DNA of 16,677 nucleotides from Oscillospiraceae bacterium (GTDB lineage Bacteria; Bacillota_A; Clostridia; Oscillospirales; Oscillospiraceae). Positions within the stretch are counted from its first letter, which is position 1. Every line of letters starts with the position of its first letter. Positions 1-7,700 of the stretch are shown here, in pieces. A program made the position numbers and the translations under genes. The notes beneath the pieces were generated by a model, which was given only the letters and a program-made list of their open reading frames with translations, made no database searches and was not told where the DNA came from. The stretch is taken from the NCBI GenBank assembly GCA_017550765.1, contig JAFZOC010000148.1, positions 1 to 16,677 on the forward strand, in the 5' to 3' direction.

Positions 1-181
1 CATCATGGGATCCCTGGCCGCCCGCGAGCCCGTCAGCATCTTTGGCTTCGGCAACTTCTCCTGCAAGCACCGCGACGCCCGTCAGGGCCGCAACCCCGCC
101 ACCGGCGAGACGATCGAGATCGCCGCGAGCAACACGCCTATCTTCAAGCCCGCGAAGGCCTTCAAGGACAAGGTGAACTGA
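1..181 (+). CDS. HU-type nucleoid DNA-binding protein, 3' end (partial)
   Basis: The frame starting at base 2 is open from the window edge to a TGA at 179-181 and gives 59 residues. They contain the hallmark HU/IHF stretch: the GFGNF turn before the DNA-binding arm, then the arm with RQGRNPATGE, then the returning strand ending FKPAKAFKDKVN. The Arg-Asn-Pro tip (RNP) is the residue set that intercalates into the DNA minor groove in HU/IHF proteins. HU is a small homodimeric protein of about 90 residues that bends and compacts DNA, so roughly the first third is missing upstream. The C-terminus has the normal length, without a tail extension. HU and IHF subunits cannot be told apart from this fragment, but HU is the usual form in Firmicutes. 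An intrinsic terminator about 70 bp downstream suggests it ends its transcript. Confidence 0.93.
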   Translation, partial: IMGSLAAREPVSIFGFGNFSCKHRDARQGRNPATGETIEIAASNTPIFKPAKAFKDKVN

Positions 182-198
182 AGCGGCGTAGCATCCAC

Positions 199-218
199 GC
201 CGGTATCGCGATACCGGC
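199..218. repeat. Perfect 20-bp palindrome downstream of the HU gene
   Basis: The bases GCCGGTATCG are followed directly by their exact reverse complement. It lies 18 bp after the HU stop codon and about 30 bp before the terminator hairpin. As RNA it would fold into an 8-bp stem with a CGCG loop, so it may protect the 3' end of the HU mRNA. As DNA it could be a dimeric protein site. The sequence does not decide between these. Confidence 0.6.
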
Positions 219-249
219 TCGTGATGACAGGTCCATAGCCTGTCTACGC

Positions 250-284
250 AAAACGCGTCCGGCACAGGCCGGGCGCGTTTTTTG
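250..284 (+). terminator. Intrinsic terminator of the HU gene
   Basis: The arm ACGCGTCCGGC (253-263), an ACAG loop and the arm GCCGGGCGCGT (268-278) form an 11-bp GC-rich stem with one G-U pair. A-T pairs extend the base and a run of six T (278-283) follows. This is a classic Rho-independent terminator on the + strand. Confidence 0.9.
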
Positions 285-371
285 CCCTTTTCCGTTCAGA
301 CGTTTTTTTGCTGCCCCTGCGGCGGTCTTCCTTCCGATCGCTGGTAAAGTTCTTAAATTATCTGAATACCC

Positions 372-400
372 TTGATATCCTTTTGCGAAGAGTCTATGAT
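372..400 (+). promoter_or_regulatory. Sigma-A promoter of the lipoprotein gene
   Basis: A -35 box TTGATA (372-377) and a -10 box TATGAT (395-400) are separated by exactly 17 bp. Each box matches the consensus at five of six positions. The expected start of transcription is near 406-408, giving a leader of about 30 nt to the ATG at 437. The stretch upstream of it is AT-rich (350-370), as in many strong promoters. Confidence 0.8.
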
Positions 401-422
401 GGCGTCAAACGAAGACCACATG

Positions 423-428
423 AAGGAG
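423..428 (+). promoter_or_regulatory. Ribosome binding site fixing the lipoprotein start
   Basis: AAGGAG lies 8 nt before the ATG at 437. It decides the start: the reading frame stays open back to a TTG at 308, but that codon has no such site and lies upstream of the promoter. Confidence 0.85.
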
Positions 429-436
429 ATACAACG

Positions 437-1471
437 ATGGAACACACTACGAACACACGTACAAAAAGGACCTGTCGTTCCGCCGCCCTGTCCGCAGCGC
501 TCGCTCTTGCGATGCTGCTGACTCTGCTCAGCGGCTGCGGCAGCAGCCCCGCGGCGCCCACGGTCGACACGCCCGCGCAGGATGCCGGGAACCCCGCCCA
601 GACCGAGCCCGCCGCGTCTGAGAACGGGACCGCGCCCGAGACCGAGCCCGCCTCCCAGACCGGATCCGGCAGACAGGATGGAGAGCGTTTTGAAGACGTC
701 ATCATCATGGAGGGCATGGAGGAGACGGTCCATTACGAGCATATCCGCAGCGAGTCGATCGGCTTCGAGATGGACTACGACTATGAGAGCTTCGTGCGCC
801 AGAGCGATGCGGGCTGCGAGCGCTTCGTATCCTGCTGGGACGATCCTGCGCATCCGGAGAACTATCTGGACCTGAGCTACAACGCCCATGACGCCGCGAC
901 CGTCGCCGCCGCTATCAGCGAGGAACTGTCCCGGGACTACGAGGTCCATACGGAAGAGGCCTTCACGCTCCAGAACGCGGGCAGCTGCATCCGGATCGAC
1001 GCGTCCGCGGACGTGGGCGGCCTGACGATGCCGGACCAGCTGCAGATGGCGTATATCATCCCGGCGGCCGACGGATGCCGCGTCGCCACCGCCCACTACG
1101 CCATCGAGGCGTCCGAGGGCTTCGGGCGCCGCTTCCACGCGATGATGGACACCTTCGCTGTCCTTGCGGGCCAGGGCGCCAGGCCGATCGCGGCCGAGCA
1201 GGCCCTCACGGCCGTCAGGCGATACTGCCTGAGCCAGGATCCCGGGCTGCAGAGCATCCTGGACGCAGGCGACTATCCCGTGTACTGGGAGATCGAAGCT
1301 GCCGGCGAGCAGGAGATCACGATCCTCTTCCGCGCCTACACCGGCGCCCAGATCCGCTACCATATCGACCCGATCTCCGGCGAGACCAGCGTCACGGAGC
1401 TCGTGCCCGGCGTACATGACGAGGAGCAGCCCACGGACGAGCGTCGGAATATCTGGGACTACGCCTTCTGA
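437..1471 (+). CDS. Secreted lipoprotein of unknown function
   Basis: A 344-residue protein whose start is chosen from the AAGGAG site. Residues 1-33 are a lipoprotein signal peptide: basic N-region (RTKR), hydrophobic core (ALSAALALAMLLTLL), then lipobox L-S-G-C with Cys34 as the lipidated residue. It should therefore be anchored to the outer face of the membrane. Residues 35-85 are a flexible linker rich in Pro, Thr, Glu and Ala. The remaining globular part (about 90-340) has no motif I recognise with confidence. Its C-terminal 80 residues, ending with a strand pattern around YHIDPISGETSV, resemble the way PepSY-like domains close (Y-x-I-D-x-x-T-G-E), but this is a weak similarity. The gene is monocistronic between its own promoter and terminator, so the context gives no partner. 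Confidence is high that it is a lipoprotein gene; the function is unknown. Confidence 0.88.
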   Translation: MEHTTNTRTKRTCRSAALSAALALAMLLTLLSGCGSSPAAPTVDTPAQDAGNPAQTEPAASENGTAPETEPASQTGSGRQDGERFEDVIIMEGMEETVHYEHIRSESIGFEMDYDYESFVRQSDAGCERFVSCWDDPAHPENYLDLSYNAHDAATVAAAISEELSRDYEVHTEEAFTLQNAGSCIRIDASADVGGLTMPDQLQMAYIIPAADGCRVATAHYAIEASEGFGRRFHAMMDTFAVLAGQGARPIAAEQALTAVRRYCLSQDPGLQSILDAGDYPVYWEIEAAGEQEITILFRAYTGAQIRYHIDPISGETSVTELVPGVHDEEQPTDERRNIWDYAF

Positions 1472-1499
1472 TCGAGGGCGATGACCGTCGAGGATCCAT

Positions 1500-1542
1500 C
1501 CCCCCCCGGCCCTGCGGGGCCAACACCCTTTAGGCAGGGGGG
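1500..1542. repeat. GC-rich structured stretch after the lipoprotein gene
   Basis: A run of eight C (1500-1507) can pair with a run of six G (1537-1542). Between them a small hairpin GGCCC-TGCG-GGGCC-type (1508-1521) can form. There is no T-run after it, so it is not a standard terminator; it may be an mRNA 3'-end structure. Further on, the decamer GGCCTATCTA is directly repeated (1591-1600, 1601-1610). Confidence 0.4.
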
Positions 1543-1632
1543 CACAGGGAGGACGGATCGGCCCCTACTGGCTCGTGAAGACAGTTTCGGGGCCTATCTA
1601 GGCCTATCTATATGATGTCGGGGCATAGCATC

Positions 1633-1666
1633 GGGGCGCGAGCGAAAGCTCGCGCCCCTTGTTTTT
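1633..1666 (+). terminator. Intrinsic terminator with GAAA tetraloop
   Basis: GGGGCGCGAGC (1633-1643), a GAAA loop and the exact complement GCTCGCGCCCC (1648-1658) form an 11-bp perfect stem capped by a GNRA tetraloop. TTGTTTTT follows. It points along + and is the likely end of the lipoprotein transcript, though 160 bp past the stop codon. Minus-strand transcripts from the giant gene would meet it without a T-run. Confidence 0.85.
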
Positions 1667-1700
1667 ATGTAAGTGCTGCTCTGATCAGATGTGCTGCCTG

Positions 1701-1727
1701 ACGGCGGGAGCGCTGCGCTACCGCCGT
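1701..1727 (-). terminator. Stem-loop at the 3' end of the giant dockerin gene
   Basis: ACGGCGG (1701-1707) pairs with CCGCCGT (1721-1727), and an inner AGCGC/GCGCT stem sits beyond a single mismatch. It lies 20 bp past the stop codon of the minus-strand gene. No T-run follows on either strand, so it could be a 3' stabilising stem or a weak terminator. Confidence 0.45.
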
Positions 1728-1746
1728 GCGCTGCGGCGCTGCGGGC

Positions 1747-4700
1747 TCAGTTGATGCTCACGCCCTGGCCGTGGGCTTTGACATAGTTCGCCAGGAGCGA
1801 CACGTCCGCCACGGTGACCTTGCCGTCGCCGTTCACGTCGCCGGAACCGGGCACGATGCTCACGCCCTGGGCGTGGGCCTTGACGTATTTGGCCAGGAGC
1901 GTCACGTCCGCCACGGTGACCTTGCCGTCGCCGTTCAAGTCGCCGGGCACGCGCCAGTGGGCGTACACCGTAGCGTCCGCGTCAAAGGTGGTCTCCGCCG
2001 TGACAGGCGTGCCCTGGCCGATCTCGAACTGCGTCGCAGCAGGCTCAGTATACCAGCCCAGGAAGACCCAGCCGCCGCTGCGGGTCGGGATCGGCAGCTC
2101 CCCGATGGCCGCGCCGGGCACGATCTCCACGCTGGCGGGGCTGACCGTGCCGCCGCAGGCGTCGAAGCTCACGGTGACGGCCGCAGAGGGATCCCGGATG
2201 ATCACATGGGTCGCGACGGTGGTGCCATCGGCCTCGGTGACGGTGTAATATGCGTTGTAATGCTTCACCACGCCGCCCACCGGGGTGGTGACGGTATGGG
2301 TGTCGGGGATGACGATGCCGCCGCCGGCGTATATGCCGTGGGTCCCGCCAGTGAGGTCCCAAACGCCAGATACCACTGTGATCTTGCCGTGCTCGGATAC
2401 GACCGCTCTCTTCTGGCTCGTAACGGTCACGGAGCCGCCGATGGTGATACTAACGCGGGCGTAGATGCCGTCATAGCCACTGGCCGCGGAGGTCGCAGTC
2501 ACATAGCCGCCTACTTCGATCCTACCATAAGAGTACAGGCATTCCAGGTACGACTCGACCTCCAGGTCCCCACCGATATTGATAAAGGCCCCATTCCCCT
2601 GGGCATCGATGCCGCGGCTCAGCGTAGCCTTGACCTTCACATTCCCGTCGATCGTAATTTTCCCACCGTCAATACCGCCGGCAGAGGTCGCTTCCAGATC
2701 GCCGTGGATCACGAGATCCGTCCCTGCGTAGATCGCCTCATCTCCTCCGTTACCTGTTCTCTGATTGACGATCGTTATATCGCCGTTGATGGTGAGACTG
2801 TTCAATGCGTGCAAAACGTCATAGTAGAAGTTCGCGCTGTCAGCTCCTCCCACCAGCACCAATCCGGCTTCGGGAGCCTGGATCGTCAGGTCGTCTTTGC
2901 TGTAGATCATCGCACCAGCGTCATATGTCCCTGTCGTGGTATATTCGCCAGTGATATTCGGCTCGCTGGTTGTGAAGGTCAGCGTTTGCGTATCCGGGTC
3001 GTAGCTGGCCGTGCCGTCGCCCAGGATATCGCCCTTGTTCAGCGTTGTTACCTGGGTCTCGCCCAGCCAGAGCGGATACTCCACGATCGGCTCGATCACC
3101 ACATGCTCCGCCGGGGTGGTGCCGTCGGCACTGACGGTGGTATAGTACCTGAGGCCGTCCTTCAGCCGCACGAGCGAGCCGCCCACGGGAGTTGTGATGG
3201 TATGGGTCGACGGGATCTCGAAGTCGCTCGCGAGGTCGAGGGCCCTCTCCGCCTCGATATCCCAGATGCCGCCGCCGATGACCAGCGAGCCGCTGTTACC
3301 GGTCTGGAGGCCCGTGCCGCCTTCCCGCCCGTTGTAGACCATCACGCTGCCGTCGACCCGGATCCCGTTGTTATTGGCATACACGCCATAGCTCCGGTAC
3401 ACCCTGGCCCAGAGATCTCCGGTGATTTGGACGCTGCCGCCGGCGCTCATCAGCGCGGCGCCGTCGCACCATTTGGACACCATCAGGAGATGCACGCTGC
3501 CGTTGATGACGATATCCCCCACGGCGTAGAGGGAAGTCTTGTAGCCGGGCTCCGCCACATAGTCGCCGTTCAGGGTGAGGGTGCCCATGCAATAGACGTC
3601 AAAGCTCTGGATGTCGTCTTCAGGCTCCAGGGGGACGAATTCCCCCAGCGTGAGGGTGCCGGGCGTCTGGATGGTCAGATCGTCCTCGGCCCAGATCAGG
3701 GCGTAGAACTGGCGGCTCCCCACGTCAACGCGGTGGTAGATGAAGTGTCCCGGATCCTCGGTAAAGGTCAGGGTCTTGGTGTCCGGGTCGTAGCTGGCGG
3801 TGCCGTCGCCCAGGATGTCGTCCTTGTTCTCGCCGGTCACCTGGATGTGGCCGACCCAGAGCTCATAGAGCTTGATCCACTTGGCATAGAGGGTGATGTT
3901 CGCCATGACCGGCGCCGCGAAATCGTAAGCGTTGGTGCAGGCGGCGTCCGTGTACCAGCCGTCGAAGAGCCAGCCATCTTCCGTGGGATCGGCGGGCCGT
4001 GTCGCGGTCGAGCCATGGGCCACCGTCTGCGCCGCCGGGGCCGTCCCGTGGCCCTGCACGTCGTAGGTCACCGTGCGGTAGTAGTCCGTGCCGATCCGCA
4101 CGAAGGGCGCGGGTGTGCCGCTCGAGTCGCAGACGGTGCCGTCAGCGTCCATCCGGTAATTGTGCGGGAAGATCACTTCGCAGCCGTTCAGATCCAGTCC
4201 CGCGCGGAACTTCGTTATCGCTGCCGCCGTGGCCGTGGCGGCCAGCTTGGAATTGTTCGCCAGTAGGCTCTGCTGGACGTCGTCCGCGCCGGAGACGCCG
4301 TAGGCGACGTTCTCCACCACCACGTCGGCGTCCAACAGGCGCAGCGCCTCGTTTTCTCCCTTCACGCTCACGCCTGTGCTGTTTGCAAGACCGCTGCCAT
4401 GCAGGGTCAGCTTGCCGGGGCCGGTGATGCTCAAGTCGCTCTCGCTGCAGATCAGACAGGAGCCCTCCTCGCCCCAGGTGCTGGTCAGGGTGACGTCCGC
4501 CGGGACGGCGATCGTCAGCCCGGGGATCCAGTTGTGGATCAATGTGTTGTAGTCTCCGGAGAAATAGCTCTTATGGATCGTGAGGGTGTTGTCGTACGGA
4601 TCGTAGGAGAAGCTCCCGTCGCCCAGGACGTCGTCCTTGTTTCCGGAGGCGACCCAAGTCCCGTCGATCCAGAGATCGTAGCTGCTGGCGAGGATCGTGA

Positions 4701-7700
4701 CGCTGTTGGCGGCGGTCGTTCCGTCGGGCTTATAGATCGCGCCGTCCAGGATCCTGCCGTTTTCCGGTTCCAGGAGCCTGCAGCCGATCAGGGTGATCCC
4801 GCCGGTAAAGCCGTAGACGCCCCAACTGAGCACAGTGTCCACTTCCAGGGTGGAGTCGACGACGCGGAGCGCCGCTCCCTCCGCGCCCAGCACGCTGGTA
4901 TTCAGCACCAGCCGGGTCCTGTCCAGCGTCAGAACGGCGCCGTTCTTCATGGAAATGCCGCTTCCCACGAGCCCGGAATGGTTGAGCGTCAAGCAGGCGA
5001 CGGACTCTCCAAGAGAGGCGGAGCGGATCGTCATGTCCACATCGCTCTCGATGAGCCCGGTCAATGCGCTGGCTGAGCTGGAGAGCTTCGTCGTATTCTC
5101 CACATAGACGGTCAGCCCCGGGATGTGGTTCTCGATGAGGGGCATCGTGCTGCTGGTAAAGCTGCCCCCAAGGTCGATCGTCAGGGTGTTCGCGGCAGGA
5201 TCGTAAGAGCACCAGAACCTGTCCAGATCGCCGTCATAGAGCCGCGTCCCTTCGATATACAGATCATACACGCCCGTGGCGATATCCAGGCTGCTGTAGA
5301 GCGCGCCGTCTTTATATGCAGATCCATCCGTAACGGTCACACCCGCGTTCAAAATGGCGCAGTTCTCGAAGTCGACGCCGCCCACGAAGCCCGTCAGCGC
5401 GGCGGGGGTGATGTCGTCGGCGCCGTAATCGCACTGGATCTGTGCCAACATGTCGCGGAAGGTCACGCTGCAGTCGTCGTTCAGGCCCACCAGGCCGTGG
5501 CCGAACAGGGTCTTGCCGAGGACGTTGATGCGCAGGTCGACGTTCTCCAGCACCAGATCGCCGTGGACCATGTGGATGCCGTCAAAGGTGCCGCCGCCGG
5601 ATGTCGAGTTCGTCAGCGACAGCATGGGATGCTCCATGCCCGACGTGCCCAGGATGGTCAGATCGCCGTCGCTGCGGATGGCGGGGATGTAACTCATGTA
5701 GTTCTCCAGCCCGCAGGTGAGCGTCGCGTCGCCAGACAGCTTGATGGTCAGGCCGTCGATGCTGTTGTCGATGATGGGCTGGTCCCGGAAGTACTGCCAT
5801 GTGCCCCAGGTGTCTGTCGCGTCGAAGCTGCCGTAGATGTTCAGGGTATCCGTGCCGGGATCATAATAAAACTCGCCGTTGCCCCAGACGTCGCCACGGT
5901 TGTCCTCCGTGACGCGGATGCCGTTGATGATCAGATCGTAGCCCCGGGTGGAGATCTCCAGGTACTTGCTGACGGCAAAGCCGTCGGTCTGGATATTGTC
6001 CACGCCCACGTTGCCGTTGTCCACCGAGGCGTAGGCGGGATCAGCGTATACGCAGCCCGTCAGCGTCACGCCGCCCCTGAAGGCGGAGACGGCCTTCTCC
6101 GTCGCGTTGATCACGAGGTCGGCTTCTTCGAACCGCGCCGCGACGTTGTCGCTGCCGATGCAGCGGATGCCGTAGGCCACGTTGTAGATATCCAGGCTGC
6201 TCTGATAGAGCAGGAAGCCGCCTTCCTCGGTCTGGATGCCGCAGCTGTTCGCGCCGCCGTTGCCGATCAGCGTCGCGTGGTGGCCGCCGTCTATGGTCAG
6301 ACGGCCCGAGCAGCGCACCACCACGGCGTCGGCGGCCGTGCTGGTCGTGCGCAGCGTGTAGTCCCCGGTGAATTCCAGACAGGCGAAATATTGGCCAAAC
6401 TCGATCAGCGCGTCGGCGCTGCCGGTGTAATCCCCGTTGATATAGACGTTGGTGGAGCCGGTGTAGCAGAACACGCCGTTGCCGAGCACGTCGTCCATGT
6501 TCTCGCTGGTCACCTGTACGCCGTCGATCCAAACGTCGTAGCGCGTCACTTCCTGCACCCAGGTGATGGTCCCGCCGTAGTTCTGGAACTTGTCCGAAGT
6601 CCAGGTGTCGTTGTTCCGCGGATAGTATGCCGTGGCGGTGACGCCGTAGAAGGCTTCTGCGTTGATGGCGGGGGCGTTCCCCCGGAAGGTCAGCTCCGTC
6701 AGGGCCGAGCACCCAACGAAGAGCTTGTTCGCCAGGGAGCTCACACCGGCGCCGAATACGACGCTCTGCAGGTGGGTGCAGGTGCTGAAGGCGTCCTGAC
6801 CGATGGAGGTGACCGTATCCGGGATGGTGACGGTGGTCAGGCCTTCACAGCTCCGGAGGGCGCCGGCGGAGAGGTACGTGATCTTGTTCAGATCCAGGCT
6901 GGTCAGGTTCTTCGCCTGGCCGAAGGCATAGGCCCCAAGGCTCGTGACCGTGTCAGGCACCGTGTAGGACGTGCGCGCGTTCCCGGCGGGATAATGGATC
7001 AGCCGGGTCATGTCCTTGTTGAAGAGCACGCCGTCCTGGGCGCAATAGACTGTGTTGGCCCCATCCACCGTGAAGCTCGTCACCGCGCCGCAGTAGGTGA
7101 AGGCGAAGTTGCCGATGCTGGTCACCGAGGCAGGGATGGACACGGCGGTGGCGGATCTGTTGTAGTAGTACGCGTAGTTGCCGAGGCTCGTCACCGTGGC
7201 CGGGATCGCAAGGCTCGTGTTGGCATAGCAGTTATAGAAGGCATTGGCGCCGATGGTGGTCAGGTCGCTGCCGTAGTCCACCGTCGCGAGCTTGGTGCAG
7301 CTTCCGAAGGCGTAGCTGCCGATGGTCGTGGCGCCGCGGATCTCTACCGAGAGGATCTGGCTGCGGCTGCTGTACCAGGGCGCGCCGCCGGAGGACCAGC
7401 TCGCCATCTCGCCGCTGCCGAAGATCGACAGCTTCCCGGAGCTGTCCAGCACCCAGAGCAGGTCGTCCCCCTCCGCACCGCATTCGCCCGAGGGGAGCGA
7501 CGACCAGGTGAGGGTACCGTCGTAGTTCTGCAGCTTGTCCGAGGTCCAGCTGGCAAAACCGCCGGGATAGGACGCCGTGGCGGTCACGCCGGTGAAGGCG
7601 TAGGCGTTGATCGAAGGCGCGTTGCCCAGGAAGGTAATGCTGCTCAGACCCGAGCAGAAGCCGAAGGCCCGGGAAGCGAGGCTCGTCACCGTGCGCGGGA

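Larger units (their letters stand above)
2179..6540 (-). other. Six-copy beta-rich module array (residues 688-2141)
   Basis: Header motifs start at residues 688, 888, 1112, 1308, 1579 and 1842 (bases 6540, 5940, 5268, 4680, 3867, 3078). The consensus is Y-D-L-W-I-D-G-x-x-V-T, then N-x-x-D-[VI]-L-G-[DN]-G-x-x-x-Y-D-P-x-T-x-T-L-T-[IF]. After each header come about 150-220 residues with repeated short strands of the type D-L-T-I-x-x-P-G-x-[LV]-T-L and G-[DS]-[LV]-x-[IV], separated by Gly/Asn turns. The regular spacing suggests a parallel beta-helix-like fold, which is inference. Copies 5 and 6 are the longest, and a Flg_new repeat is inserted just before copy 5. I do not recognise an enzyme active site. 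Confidence 0.75.

Noticed and set aside
308..436. TTG start at 308 for the lipoprotein gene
   Set aside because: It lies upstream of the promoter and has no ribosome site. It would put 43 residues before the signal peptide.
353..1417. 354-codon open frame opposite the lipoprotein gene
   Set aside because: It has no ribosome site and an Arg/Gly/Asp-rich composition, and it lies antisense to a gene with promoter, lipobox and terminator.
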